Notes under the pieces: generated by a model | Told to the model about the DNA's origin: nothing | What the model saw: only the letters and a program-made list of their open reading frames with translations | The model's database searches: none | Part shown: positions 35,675 through 45,800 of the stretch, piece by piece | How positions within the stretch are numbered: position 1 is the first letter of the stretch | Layout of the letters: every line of letters begins with the position of its first letter | NCBI GenBank assembly: GCA_934661375.1 | Contig: CAKUJH010000015.1 | Location: 17,306 to 81,305 of the forward strand | DNA length: 64,000 nucleotides | Source of the DNA: an uncultured Victivallales bacterium | GTDB taxonomy: Bacteria > Verrucomicrobiota > Lentisphaeria > Victivallales > UBA1829 | Reading direction: 5' to 3' | Program-made: the position numbers and the translations under genes

Positions 35675-36593
35675 GTTCAGCCTCCTTGCCGGCGGCATTT
35701 TCATGGGGCGCTTCGATAGAGTGATCCGCCTCGTTCTTTTTGCCGCCCATAAGTTTTTCCTTCAGGAAAACCAGCAGGGACGCTTCATCAAATCCGCGCA
35801 CCAGTCTGCCGCCGCAGGCAACACTGATTTCACCGGTTTCTTCGGAAACCACCAGCGCCACGGCGTCCGTTTCCTCCGAAATGCCGATTGCGGCACGATG
35901 CCGGGTGCCGATGCTCCGTTCCGGTTTTTTCTTCGCGGACGCCGGATCCCCTTTCCGGCTGGTAATCTGATCCGCCTGCAGTTTGGACACATCCGACATC
36001 GGAAGAATCACATGCGCCGCCACAATCATATCATTGCGGATAATCACCGCTCCGTCATGCAGCGGGGAATTGGGATAGAACAGCGAACGGATCAGCAGCG
36101 GATTGACTTTCGCCTCCAGCTGAACGCCGTTGCTGATGGACACACCCAGACCGATTTTCCGTTCAAAAATAATCAGCGCGCCGCAGCGTACTATCGACAT
36201 CTGAATCGCGGCATTGGCAATACTTTCAATCATGGCGTCCTGCGGAGTGATCTGCCGGTGTCCGAACACGTTGCGGAGCTGGTCTCCCAGCGCGGCAAAC
36301 ACCCGGCGCAGTTCCGGCTGAAAAATCACAATCATCGCCACCATCAGCACAGACCACAGACTCTGCACCAGCAGTCCCAGCACTTTCATGTCCAGCAGAA
36401 TGGTCAGCACGGAGAGTCCGAGCAGCGATACGACCAGTCCAAGTAAAGCGTTGATAGTGCGGGTGTTCCGGAAAAAGTACAGGACAAACCAGATGCCGCC
36501 CCAGATCAGACAGAATTCCAGAACCTGTCTCGCCACGCTCCAGATCACCTGAATATCCAGGCTGTATGAACTGCTGATCACTGCCAAAAACAT
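35667..36593 (-). CDS. cdaA: Membrane diadenylate cyclase (c-di-AMP synthase)
   Basis: Makes c-di-AMP from ATP. The N-terminus has about three membrane helices ('VIWSVARQVLEFCLIWGGIWFVLYFF', 'TINALLGLVVSLLGLSVLTILLDM', 'LVQSLWSVLMVAMIVIF'). The DAC domain follows with 'SPLHDGAVIIRNDMIVAAHVILPMSD' and 'IGTRHRAAIGISEETDAVALVVSEETG'. Between these motifs it has about 20 extra residues ('SRKGDPASAKKKPERS' region) compared with the usual short loop. The start at 36593 follows GAGGA; longer frames upstream run into the intergenic region. It is coupled to a YbbR partner. Confidence 0.93.
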   Translation of the reverse strand: MFLAVISSSYSLDIQVIWSVARQVLEFCLIWGGIWFVLYFFRNTRTINALLGLVVSLLGLSVLTILLDMKVLGLLVQSLWSVLMVAMIVIFQPELRRVFAALGDQLRNVFGHRQITPQDAMIESIANAAIQMSIVRCGALIIFERKIGLGVSISNGVQLEAKVNPLLIRSLFYPNSPLHDGAVIIRNDMIVAAHVILPMSDVSKLQADQITSRKGDPASAKKKPERSIGTRHRAAIGISEETDAVALVVSEETGEISVACGGRLVRGFDEASLLVFLKEKLMGGKKNEADHSIEAPHENAAGKEAEHV

Positions 36594-36763
36594 GCCGTAT
36601 CCTCTTTCCGTTTGCATCCGCTTGTTCAGTAATATAACGTGAATTGTGAATTTTTCAGCCGCGGAATTCTTTTTTTTCCGTATTTTTTGGCGAATCCGGA
36701 AGCCGCCGGATGCCTTCCACTGTTTTTCATCGCGGGAAATCCGGATATTTTTCACTTTTTCAC

Positions 36764-36791
36764 TTGCTTTTATACATCGATGTAATATAGT
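36764..36791 (+). promoter_or_regulatory. Promoter with TACATCGATGTA operator in the spacer
   Basis: TTGCTT (36764-36769), 16 bp and TATAGT (36786-36791). The palindrome TACATCGATGTA (36773-36784) occupies the spacer. The identical 12-mer sits in the spacer of the module C promoter at 52064-52075. Confidence 0.6.
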
Positions 36792-36877
36792 ATTCCCCCG
36801 GAACACAAATGACACAGAGAACGGACAGGTGTTCCAGTGCCGGACGGGAAAAACGGAAAACAGGAATTGCGTATTCT

Positions 36878-37927
36878 ATGGAAACAAAATATCAAGCGGT
36901 ATACAGAAATCTGAAAAAATATCTGGCGGGTCTGCCGGACGGCACCAAACTTCCGCCGTTCACCGAACTGTGTGCGAAATACAGCATCAGCCAGGCTTCC
37001 TTGAGTTCTGCGCTGGATCTGCTGGAAAAAGACGGTCTGGTCCGCCGGATTCACCGTTCCGGCGTTTTTTCCGTCAAAGACCCCGCATCGCTCAAACCGC
37101 TGAAAATCACCCTGCTGATGCCGGGTGAACAGGATACGCTGTTTGTTGCCCTGATTACGGCATGTCATCACTTCTGCAGTGCGCACAGAATCCAGCTGCA
37201 GTTCGAATTTTCCGGTCTGGATCTGAATCAGGAATACGAAGCACTGAATGCCGTGCTGACGGATGATTCATGCTGCGGTCTGCTGTTCATGCCGCTTTAT
37301 CCGCATTTCCCCCGCCAGATGTGTGAACGTTCCCTCCGCCTGCTGAAAAAAATCGCCGCGAAAAAGCCCGTTGTGCAGTTCGACCGTCAGCTGAACGGAT
37401 TCAGTTTTGTCGGATACGACGACCATCATGCCTACTCCGGACTGGTGCAGTATCTGCGCGGACAGGGGCATCGTTTCATCGGGCTGATCTGCGCACAGAA
37501 CGACAATCTGGAAGAACCGCCTGAACGTATTCAGGCATTCTTCGATGTGCTCAGAGAATGGAATATGGTCTGTCCCGCAGAACATATCATCCGGTATGAT
37601 GCGTTTTCCGATTCGCATCCTTCCAATGCACTGGAAGTATTGCAGCGTCCGGATTGTCCGACAGCCTTTGTCGGAATCAATGCGGTTTATCTGCCCCAGT
37701 TTTTCCATTGTGCCGGACTGGCAGGAAAAAGAGTGCCGGAAGATGTCGCCGTCTGCTGCTACGATCTGGATTCCGTGGTCAAAGCCTTGCCGTTCAAGGT
37801 CCCGTATTACAGTGAACCCGCCAGAGAAGTCATGACTCAGGCGGCACAGCAGCTCCTGGACGAAATCAAAGCTGTTTCGCCCGCCGGAACTGTCATCCGC
37901 CTGAAAGGAAACGTCTGCTGTCCATAA
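36878..37927 (+). CDS. GntR-type winged-helix / LacI-like sensor regulator (orphan)
   Basis: About 349 residues from the ATG at 36878. The N-terminal GntR winged helix ('YRNLKKYLAGLPDGTKLPPFTELCAKYSISQASLSSALDLLEKDGLVRRIHRSGVF', residues 8-65) is joined to a periplasmic-binding-like sensor ('CCGLLFMPLYPHF', 'VVQFDRQLNGFSFVGYDDHHA', 'DCPTAFVGINAVYLPQFFHCAG', 'EDVAVCCYD'). Its own promoter carries a palindrome that also occurs in the promoter of the distant pseudopilin/GH123 operon, so that operon is a likely target. It is convergent with a GH63-like glycosidase gene 4 nt away. The effector sugar is unknown. Confidence 0.75.
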   Translation: METKYQAVYRNLKKYLAGLPDGTKLPPFTELCAKYSISQASLSSALDLLEKDGLVRRIHRSGVFSVKDPASLKPLKITLLMPGEQDTLFVALITACHHFCSAHRIQLQFEFSGLDLNQEYEALNAVLTDDSCCGLLFMPLYPHFPRQMCERSLRLLKKIAAKKPVVQFDRQLNGFSFVGYDDHHAYSGLVQYLRGQGHRFIGLICAQNDNLEEPPERIQAFFDVLREWNMVCPAEHIIRYDAFSDSHPSNALEVLQRPDCPTAFVGINAVYLPQFFHCAGLAGKRVPEDVAVCCYDLDSVVKALPFKVPYYSEPAREVMTQAAQQLLDEIKAVSPAGTVIRLKGNVCCP

Positions 37928-37931
37928 CAGT

Positions 37932-39461
37932 TCAGCTGCTGAAAACGGATGTTCCCGCCGGAACAGAATACTTTCTTCCGTTGATTTCCAGTTCAAACTC
38001 CCCGGAGGAACGGACCGTAATCTTATCTTTTTCCGCAATCAGATCTGCCGTAATATCGGCGAACTGCAGATTGCGGACTCCGGTTTTTCCCCGGCGTTCC
38101 GCCGGCAGATGCCATTTGACCTGCCGGGTAAAGGCGTTGACCGAATAAATTCCGATGACAAATTCCAGATACACGGCGATCGGTCCCAGCGCCGACCAGC
38201 CGCAGAAATTCGGACGCACCAGATCCGGATGCGGTCCGCAGCCATGCGCCGGTTCACAGGCGTTCGGCGCATAGCATTCCCAGATGGTATGCGGTTCAAA
38301 ATCCTTCCAGGTCCGGTACATCTGGTCAATCAGCCGGATTCCGGTTTCCCGCGCCAGATCGTAATACCCGTAATTGACACAGCCGCGCAATCCGGCATAA
38401 GCCGTCGGCAGCCAGACAGAACCGCGCCAGTAATGACCGTCCGCCGCATTGAAGTCCGCATCATCGCGGGACAAGGTAACCCAGGGATATCTGCCGCCCA
38501 GTTTCCGGGAATCCTCCACCGTCCGCGCCATCCCCCGCGCCTGCTGTTCATCCGCCAGATGAGCGGTCAGCGGCCAGAAGGACGCCGGAGTCAACACCCG
38601 GCAGAAATCATGAATGTTCTGGTCGATATCATAAAAAACCTGATCCCGGACATCCCAGTAGTACTGGCGTACCGTGTCCTGTTTTTCTTCATACTTTTTC
38701 TGCCAGACTGCCGCCATGCCGGTTTCGCCGATCCATTCCGCCATGCGCGCAATGCAGTATGCGGAAAGCGCCTGCTGACAGATGGCGTCCACCCAGAGCA
38801 GATCCGGGTTGTTGGGACGATCCTTTTCCGCATGTTCCCCTGTACGGCCGCGCGGAGTGTTGTCCATGCCGGAACGTCCGCCCTCCCACAAATAGCCGAG
38901 CGGACGTTTGAGCAGACAGGTAACATTGCGGACTCCGGGCGGAGTAACCGGTTCCGTCAGATTCTCGATGAAGTCATAATGTTTCTGCAGATACTGTTTT
39001 TCGAGCAGCAGTTCTCGGATATGCGCCGTATCGCCGGTAAACAGAGCGTTTTCATATTCCGCCCAGGCGAACAGCGGCGGATTGTCGGCAATATGAATCT
39101 GAATTCTGCCGCGGTCGCCGGGTTTGTACCCGGTCCATTCAGGAACATTCTCATACGTGATTTCCGGCAGAGTTCCGTGGTCATACAGCACATGATAAAA
39201 ATTCTGCAGGGAACCGCTGCCGGGAAAAAGCTCCTGCGGAGCAAATTTGCAGAACAGCGACATGAAACAGGTATCCCAGATCCAGATATCGGAATCGCAG
39301 AAAGCCTCATCCATATACGGATCCTGCGGCATACCGGGAATATGCCGGACATGATCGTAAGCCAGTTTCCAGGCAGCCCAGTAAAGTTCGGTAAATTCAG
39401 GATGTTCATCACAAACCGGCTGCGGCAGACGGTCCCGGATTTCAGCAAAAGGCTTTTTCAT
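37932..39461 (-). CDS. GH63/MGH1-type (alpha/alpha)6-barrel glycosidase
   Basis: 510 residues, no signal peptide, so cytoplasmic. It carries 'FCDSDIWIWDTCFMSLFCKF' near residue 50, the signature 'EGGRSGMDNTPRGRTGE' near 195-210 with the presumed general-acid Asp, 'GHYWRGSVWLPTAYAGLRG' near 345, and 'FEPHTIWECYAPNA' near 385-400 with the presumed general-base Glu. These are hallmarks of the trehalase/GH63/mannosylglycerate-hydrolase-like clan. Substrates in the clan are small alpha-glucosides or mannosides. The start at 39461 has GAGGTG 9 nt upstream. It ends 4 nt from the convergent regulator gene. Confidence 0.8.
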   Translation of the reverse strand: MKKPFAEIRDRLPQPVCDEHPEFTELYWAAWKLAYDHVRHIPGMPQDPYMDEAFCDSDIWIWDTCFMSLFCKFAPQELFPGSGSLQNFYHVLYDHGTLPEITYENVPEWTGYKPGDRGRIQIHIADNPPLFAWAEYENALFTGDTAHIRELLLEKQYLQKHYDFIENLTEPVTPPGVRNVTCLLKRPLGYLWEGGRSGMDNTPRGRTGEHAEKDRPNNPDLLWVDAICQQALSAYCIARMAEWIGETGMAAVWQKKYEEKQDTVRQYYWDVRDQVFYDIDQNIHDFCRVLTPASFWPLTAHLADEQQARGMARTVEDSRKLGGRYPWVTLSRDDADFNAADGHYWRGSVWLPTAYAGLRGCVNYGYYDLARETGIRLIDQMYRTWKDFEPHTIWECYAPNACEPAHGCGPHPDLVRPNFCGWSALGPIAVYLEFVIGIYSVNAFTRQVKWHLPAERRGKTGVRNLQFADITADLIAEKDKITVRSSGEFELEINGRKYSVPAGTSVFSS

Positions 39462-39517
39462 ATTTTCTGCACCTCGAAAAAATTCAGTTGCCATACTATA
39501 ACCCTGGTTGCGGAAAT

Positions 39518-39893
39518 TTAAACTGTCAAAACAGAAAAATCCCGCATTCCGGAGACGGTTTGCGGGATTTCTGAATGGGATAATTCTTTTTTTCCGTTGA
39601 GGGAGCAATAGAAATTATAATCCTCAAATGAATTGAGAACGGACATCCAGGAAATGCCGCTGCTTTCATGCGTTTCCCGGAATTTCATCAGAGCCTCGTA
39701 TTTCCGCTGGAAATCACGCTGGTCTTCAGCAGAATTATTGTGAACTCTGGCAAGGTGCGCCTGCCCCATAAGCAGAGTCAGCCGAGCATGTTCCAGACCC
39801 AGTTTCAGAAAGGCGATTTCCCGGCGGGACTGCATGGTATCGGCGATACGCTCCGCTTTATCCAGCAGCTTTGCCGCCGGCGCGCGCTGTCCG
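39518..39893 (-). pseudogene. C-terminal fragment of a large helical (DUF4838-like?) protein
   Basis: The minus-strand frame ends at 39518 and encodes about 120 coherent residues ('KLLDKAERIADTMQSRREIAFLKLGLEHARLTLLMGQAHLARVHNN', then 'ISWMSVLNSFEDYNFYCSL'). These resemble the C-terminal helices of large glycosidase-like DUF4838 proteins. Upstream of about 39893 the frame turns into unrelated sequence, with no start codon context or ribosome site, and a second fragment begins on the opposite strand. The family name is tentative. Confidence 0.5.
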
Positions 39894-39906
39894 GCACGGC
39901 ATTCGC

Positions 39907-40317
39907 CCGACGCCCGGAAACGGCTGCTGTTTCTGCTGCCGGACTGGAGCCACAATACCGGTTATCTGGCGGAAATGAAACTGGTGCCGCTGCTGGAAGC
40001 CGGCGGCGATAAACGCGAACCGTGCAATGTAAGCCTGATGCTGGACGAGGATCTGGTGTGCTGTACCCCGGAATACTGCAGAAAATTCAATGCCGTGATT
40101 GTCGAAGCCCCGGCATCGAAAGTCTCAAAAAACTGGATGAACTGATTCAGGGCGGCTGCCGAATCATCACGCTTGACTCCAAATTGCCGATGCGCGGAGC
40201 CTGCAACCTGCGCACGGATACCGGCATCTGTCAGGCGATGCCGGACAAGTGCCGGAAGACTGGATCGGAATCCCGATGGAACTGGTCTCCTCAAAGGTCT
40301 ATCCGGATATGGGATAA
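39907..40317 (+). pseudogene. Frameshifted remnant, possibly a sensor-domain or glycosidase tail
   Basis: Coding sense moves through three frames. The first, from about 39907, reads 'RKRLLFLLPDWSHNTGYLAEMKLVPLLEAGGD' and 'FNAVIVEAP'. It shifts near 40111 to 'GIESLKKLDELIQGGCRIITLDSKLPMRG', and shifts again near 40250 to 'PEDWIGIPMELVSSKVYPDMG' ending at TAA 40315-40317. At least two frameshifts and no start make it a dead gene. Its 5' boundary abuts the minus-strand fragment, a rearrangement joint. I cannot name the family with confidence. Confidence 0.5.
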
Positions 40318-40361
40318 GACAATTTTTTCTGAAAAAAAACGTTTTTTATTGATTTACCCCC

Positions 40362-40389
40362 TTGCAATTTTTCATTTTTTGCTTATAAT
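40362..40389 (+). promoter_or_regulatory. Promoter of module B
   Basis: TTGCAA (40362-40367), 16 bp and TATAAT (40384-40389). A small palindrome CAATAAATATTG follows just downstream (about 40395-40406), a candidate operator at the start of transcription. Confidence 0.55.
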
Positions 40390-40427
40390 ATATTCCAATA
40401 AATATTGAATTATAAAAAAGGTGCGGC

Positions 40428-41525
40428 ATGAAAAAAGCGGATTCGACACAGGTTCGGCAGGAATTGCGGCAGAGGTATCTGGAATACATCCAGAACCATG
40501 TCGACGGCGACCGCATTCCCCCGATGGCTGAAATCCGCCGGGCGCTGGGCGTTACCAACTACATGCTCATGAAATGCATGGACGACCTCAAACGGGAAGG
40601 TGTGCTGTTCTGCACTTCACGCAAAACCGGAGTGCATCTCGCTCCGCAGCGGCTGCGCAAGAAAGTCGTCGGACTGCTCATCGAATCCGGACGCCCCTGC
40701 GAATACATCAGCAATGCCGCATGGATGGAAGGATTCTGTCATGCTTTCGCCCGGCGGAGCGATGTATACATCCGTCAGGTGTACACAACCAAAATATCCA
40801 ACCTGCCCGGACTGTTCAAATCGCTGGGACTGGATGCGCTGGTCATTCTGGCATCAGAACAGACATACAGAAAACTGTACGCCATTCTGCCGGAAGAAAT
40901 GCGCGTCCGGACCATCGGCTGCATTTCGCAGAAATGGGAGCCATCCGCCAAATGGCTGGAAAATGTCATCTGGCGGGACCGGCTCCGCTGGATCCGGGAA
41001 TATGTCAGTGCGGCAAAACGGCGCGGCTGCCGCGATTTCCTGCTGATTTTCTCCGGAGCGGAAGAAGACGCACAGACCCCCTGCCGGCTTCTGGCGGATG
41101 AAATCCGGAAACAAGGTCTGGAATGGAGCAGCGACCGGCTGATTGTCGGCTGCAATGACCTCCGGAAAAAAATTGAAAATCTCCGCCAAAAATATCCGCT
41201 GGATGCCGTCTGCTGTTCCGGTGTCGAACTGCAGTCCCGTTTCTTCAAAATACTGAAGGACTGGCAGGATTACCGTCCGTTCATGCCGCAGTTCGGACAC
41301 AATGAACTTTTTGAAGAAATCAGCAATTCTCCCTGGCTCAATACGGAAATTGTCTCGGAATCCGAAGAGGATTATGAACTGCGTCTGGGAATGGAAACCG
41401 GCGAACGCGCCAAAACGCTGGCTCAGGACGGCAGGGTTTTTGAATCCTATGTATTTCCGAAAAAATATAACCGGCAGGAAACTGTCAATGAAAATACCAC
41501 AGAAAAACTTATGAAAGGAATCTGA
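40428..41525 (+). CDS. GntR-type winged-helix sensor regulator (module B)
   Basis: 365 residues. The N-terminal winged helix ('YLEYIQNHVDGDRIPPMAEIRRALGVTNYMLMKCMDDLKREGVLFCTSRKTGVHL') is followed by a LacI-like effector domain ('VVGLLIESGRPCEY', 'GLDALVILASEQTYRKLYAIL'). The last ~60 residues ('YELRLGMETGERAKTLAQDGRVFESYVFPKKY') match the end of LacI-type sensors. The stop is only 3 nt before the pseudopilin ATG, so regulator, pseudopilin, CBM protein and GH16 enzyme form one operon controlled by its first gene. Overall architecture as in module A. Confidence 0.72.
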   Translation: MKKADSTQVRQELRQRYLEYIQNHVDGDRIPPMAEIRRALGVTNYMLMKCMDDLKREGVLFCTSRKTGVHLAPQRLRKKVVGLLIESGRPCEYISNAAWMEGFCHAFARRSDVYIRQVYTTKISNLPGLFKSLGLDALVILASEQTYRKLYAILPEEMRVRTIGCISQKWEPSAKWLENVIWRDRLRWIREYVSAAKRRGCRDFLLIFSGAEEDAQTPCRLLADEIRKQGLEWSSDRLIVGCNDLRKKIENLRQKYPLDAVCCSGVELQSRFFKILKDWQDYRPFMPQFGHNELFEEISNSPWLNTEIVSESEEDYELRLGMETGERAKTLAQDGRVFESYVFPKKYNRQETVNENTTEKLMKGI

Positions 41526-41528
41526 ATC

Positions 41529-42275
41529 ATGGCTCAACCAAAAACTCTCTCATCCATTTCATGCTTGAAGCGTAAGGCGTTGCGGTTTACATTGATAGAA
41601 CTCCTCGTTGTTATTGCTATCATTGCAATTCTTGCCAGTATGCTGCTGCCGGCATTGAACAAAGCCAGGCTCTCCGCGCTGAAAACCAGCTGCATGGGAA
41701 ATCTGAAAAACATCAGTCTTGCCCTGTTCATGTACAGCGGCGATTATCAGGATTACATTGTTCCCAGCATAACCACCGATCTCAACGACCAGAACAACCT
41801 CTGGTACGGACTGCTCAACGGATATGTCAAAAACAAAAAGACCTTCACCGAATGCCGGGAAAGAACCGCTCCGGTCGCGCAGACGCAGGATTACTGGTAC
41901 TACACCCGGATTTCCTACGGCAAAAACATCACTCTGCATCATTACAGCAAATATGAACCGGCTTATGACGTTCCGAAAATGCGGAAAGTTGAACAGCCTT
42001 CCCGGAAAATTTTCATTGGCGACTCCAGAACAGAAAAAGGCTATGTCGACAACCCCAACGTAATGTACTGGGCGTCCGGGATCGGAGCGAACGGCAATGG
42101 CTGGGGAGTTGACGGCTGTTATCTGGATTTCCGGCATCAGCGAACCAGCAATATCATCATGGGCGACGGTCATATAGCCTCACCCAGATACAATGCCAAC
42201 TTGACGTATTTCTACAACCATTTTGTCATTGTGCCGACTGCCGACTGGGAAAAACCTCTCCGGAATGAATTATAA
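41529..42275 (+). CDS. Pseudopilin-like exported protein (module B)
   Basis: 248 residues. The leader 'LSSISCLKRKALR' precedes 'FTLIELLVVIAIIAILASMLLPALNKARLSALKTSCMGNLKNISLALFMYSGDY'. The C-terminal domain ends with 'NIIMGDGHIASPRYN', the usual family signature. The residue before the processing-site Phe is Arg. AAAGGA lies 7 nt before the ATG, inside the end of the regulator gene. It precedes a stand-alone CBM and a GH16 enzyme, in the same order as modules A and C. Confidence 0.8.
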   Translation: MAQPKTLSSISCLKRKALRFTLIELLVVIAIIAILASMLLPALNKARLSALKTSCMGNLKNISLALFMYSGDYQDYIVPSITTDLNDQNNLWYGLLNGYVKNKKTFTECRERTAPVAQTQDYWYYTRISYGKNITLHHYSKYEPAYDVPKMRKVEQPSRKIFIGDSRTEKGYVDNPNVMYWASGIGANGNGWGVDGCYLDFRHQRTSNIIMGDGHIASPRYNANLTYFYNHFVIVPTADWEKPLRNEL

Positions 42276-42301
42276 AAACCAACAACGAAAGGAAAGACAT
42301 C

Positions 42302-42823
42302 ATGAAAAAATTCCTGACTCTCACACTCACGGCTGCAGCCCTCGCGGCATTTGCAGCGGAAGCCCTCAAAACAGATTTCACCAAACCCGACGGCGACAGC
42401 AAAAAATGGACGAAGATCATCTGGGAAGGCTATCAGCCTGCTCCGGAAATCCAGTTCGACGCAAAAGAAAAAGCCTGGCATTTTTCCAAAGTGACAGGAC
42501 AGTACGGCTTCGCCATGGCAAATCATCCGACAAAACTCAAAGCCAAAGCCGGTGATGTCGTCCAGATCAAATTCTCGGTCAAGGGCACCGGTGAATTCTT
42601 TGCCGGACTTCAGACCTTCTCCCAGGATAACTGGGTCGGCGTGGATGCACACCAGGTTTCCGCCATCTCTCCGGAATGGAAGGAATATACGCTGAATCTC
42701 CCGGTCAACGATCTCAGAAACAAGCCGACCGACCTGGTCCTGGTCACGTTCGGAGCAAAACAGAACGCCGACTTCTTCATCCGGAATTTCTCCGCGGAAG
42801 TAAAGCCCGGCGCAGCGAAGTAA
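42302..42823 (+). CDS. Exported stand-alone carbohydrate-binding module
   Basis: 173 residues: a signal peptide ('KKFLTLTLTAAALAAFAAEA') and a single beta-sandwich CBM (CBM4/CBM_4_9-like; 'GDVVQIKFSVKGTGEFFAGLQTFS', 'SPEWKEYTLNLPVND', 'LVLVTFGAKQNADFFIRNFSAEV'). The mature domain is about 85% identical to the N-terminal domain of the next protein (GH16), so it arose by tandem duplication. Free secreted CBMs may deliver or tether substrate. GAAAGGAAAG precedes the ATG. Confidence 0.8.
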   Translation: MKKFLTLTLTAAALAAFAAEALKTDFTKPDGDSKKWTKIIWEGYQPAPEIQFDAKEKAWHFSKVTGQYGFAMANHPTKLKAKAGDVVQIKFSVKGTGEFFAGLQTFSQDNWVGVDAHQVSAISPEWKEYTLNLPVNDLRNKPTDLVLVTFGAKQNADFFIRNFSAEVKPGAAK

Positions 42824-42859
42824 GCGCGCAAACCATCCATCTCTGACCAAAGGAGCGAC

Positions 42860-45800
42860 ATGAAAAAGTTTCTGGTTCTGTCTTTGACGGCCACGGCATT
42901 GTCTGTATTTGCGGCGGAAGCCTTTAAAACGGATTTCACCCAGTCCGGCGGCGACAGCGGGAACTGGACGAAAATCATCTGGGAAGGCTATCAGCCCGCC
43001 CCGGAGATCCGGTTCGACGCCAAAGAAAAAGCCTGGCATTTCTCCAAAGTGGCGGGACAATCCGGCTTCGCCATGGCGAATCATCCGCAGAAACTCAAAG
43101 CCAAAGCCGGCGATGTCGTCCAGGTCAAGTTCACGGTCAAGGGTACCGGTGAATTTTTCGCCGGACTCCAGACTTTTTCACGCGGGAACTGGGTCGGGGT
43201 GGATAAAAACCATATTTCCGTTATCGCTCCGGAATGGAAGGAATATCAACTGTCCATTCCGGTCAACGACCTCGGAAACAAGCCGACAGACCTGGTTCTG
43301 GTCACGTTCGGCGCAAAGCAGAACGCCGACTTCTTCATCCGGGATTTCTCCGCGGAGGTCAGCCCCGGCAAATATGCAGGAACTCTCCGTTTTCCCCGGA
43401 AATGGACTCTGTTTTCGCCGGTCAGTCCGGAGTTTCAGCCGGATGCGGCGCAGCTGAACACCATACCTGAAACTTTCGGCGGCGTCAAAGCGGTCCGGAA
43501 GGAACTGTTCGCGGATTCCTTTGATTTCGCCGACGTCGCCCGGCAGCATAAAACCGGCATGGTAAGCTGGGCTTTTGCCCAGATCGAAGCCCCCTGTGAT
43601 GATTATGAATATACCATCGGCGCGGGAGCCGACTGGTGGATGCAGTATTTCGTCAACGGAAAAACAGTCATCGACACTTCTTCGCGCGGCAACGCCAATT
43701 CCAAATATGCCGTCAGCAATCACATCGCCACGGTCAAACTGAAAAAAGGCGTCAACACGCTGGCAATCCGGCATATCGCCGGAAAACAGAGCGCGGTACT
43801 GCTGCTCGGCGGTCCGAACGAATTGCGCAACATGACCCGCAATGTGGAAACTTTTCAGGTGCTGACGCTCGACGATTATGACAATGCCGCCCTCAAACGT
43901 CCGGGCAATCCGGAAATCATTCAGGGCAATCCCGCGCCGGGTCTGCTTTCCATCACCGGACAGGGAGTCTACCGCACCGCCAAAGATTTGCAGATCACTG
44001 CGCCGCAGAAACCAGTCCAGCTCACCGGGGAAGACTGGTTCACGGCGGGAATCCGCATTCAGAATTTCGGACCGCAGCGGCGCGACGCCTCGCTGGATCT
44101 GGTCCTTGCGCAGGGACAGAAACGCTTCGCACTGGAAATCGGCACCACCGCCGCCAAAGAACAGCTGCTCTGCCGTTTCATGGACGGGGAAACAGTGGTC
44201 CGGACGTTTGAAGTGCCTTATAAAATGCTCCCTGCGGATTTTCAGTTTTCCTTCTCGCAGCAGGGCGATTTCATTCTGACCGTCACCAGTCTGGCGGACA
44301 GCAGCCGGATCTCCGCTTCCGGTTCCGCCGAAGGACTGGCAGCCATGGGAAAAGCGCCGTTTGAATCCGCTTTCATATTCCGCAGCCGTTCCGCCAATAC
44401 TGCGGAAATCACCGTGGACAACTGCATGACCGGTCTGGCGCGTCCCGGTGCGAAAAACGACGCCGTTCCCTTTTCAATCGCTCTGGACAAAACCTTCGAT
44501 CCGGTCAAAGCCGGTTGGAAACTGGTGTTCAATGACGAATTTGAAGGTTCGCAGATCGACTGGAACAAATGGCTGCCACGTTATAAAAACGGCTTTGCAA
44601 GTCTCGACGGCAAAGGGCATCTGCTTATCAAATGCGATTATGACAAAGACGGCAAAAACCTGACCACGGAAAGCCTGTGGTCCAGAACGAAATTCAAATA
44701 CGGTTATTTCGAAGCCCGACTCCGGTTCACCCGCCAGCCCGGCTGGTGGGCGGCTTTCTGGCTCTACGGCGATTTCAACAGCAACCCGTTCATGGACGGT
44801 TTCGAAATCGACATCTTCGAAGATTACTACAACCGCCCCAAACGTCTCGGCTCCGCCAAATACGGCGTGCTGGACCACAATCTCCATGTCTACACCGGCT
44901 CGCTGCTCAAAAGCTGGAACTACAATTCCCAGCTGACCCGCTCCCTGGATGATTTCTATGTGCTGGGCTGCAAATGGACTCCGTTTGAGATTACCTACTA
45001 TCTCGACGGCAAACTGATTGCCAGCTCCGCCAATCACAGCCCGTACAGCTCCGTGACTTTCGACGCCTTCCATCACGCGGCAGGCATTACTCCGCTCCAT
45101 GTCATTGTCAGCGGTCAGATCATGGGGCCGACCTGGCACAGCGACTGGGGGGCACCGTCCGAAGGCAAATTCCCCGAATACTACATGGTGGATTACGTCC
45201 GCGTTTACGGGTATCCGGACCAGAACAAGCCTTCCGTCGGCTGGAGCAATACCGACCGTTCCGTTTTCGCGAAAATCGGCGACGTCCTGAAATTCCAGGC
45301 GGACGCAAAGCCAAATGCCGGGACCGGCGCGAAAATCAAAGCGGTTTACCTGTTCGACAACGGATACCTGATTGACTTCAAAACCAAACCGCCCTACACT
45401 TTTGAAGTGCCGTTCACCCGGCAGTATTTCGAGCGCACCCGCTATCTCAAACCGGGACGTTCCGGCAAGAAACCGGAATTCAACGGCTATGTGCATAACT
45501 TTGTGCTGTTTGCGCAGGATGCGGACGGACAGGTCGTTCACTCCGACACGATCATGAAACTGCCGTACCTCAGAAACAGCACTCCATACAAGGGCAAGCC
45601 GCATGAAATACCCGGAGTCATTCTGCCGGGACAATATGATGAAGGCGGTCAGGATGTCGCCTACCATGACACCACAAAAGCCAATCTGGCAAGCAAAAAT
45701 TTCCGGACAAATGAATCTGTGGACTGTACTGAAAACAGCATCGGAAACGTTGCCACCGGGGAATGGCTCAAATATTCCGTGAATATCGCCGGGGCGGGAA

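Noticed and set aside
36809..36877. Earlier start for the orphan regulator
   Set aside because: The upstream codons overlap the presumed transcription start region and have no ribosome site; the winged helix begins right after 36878.
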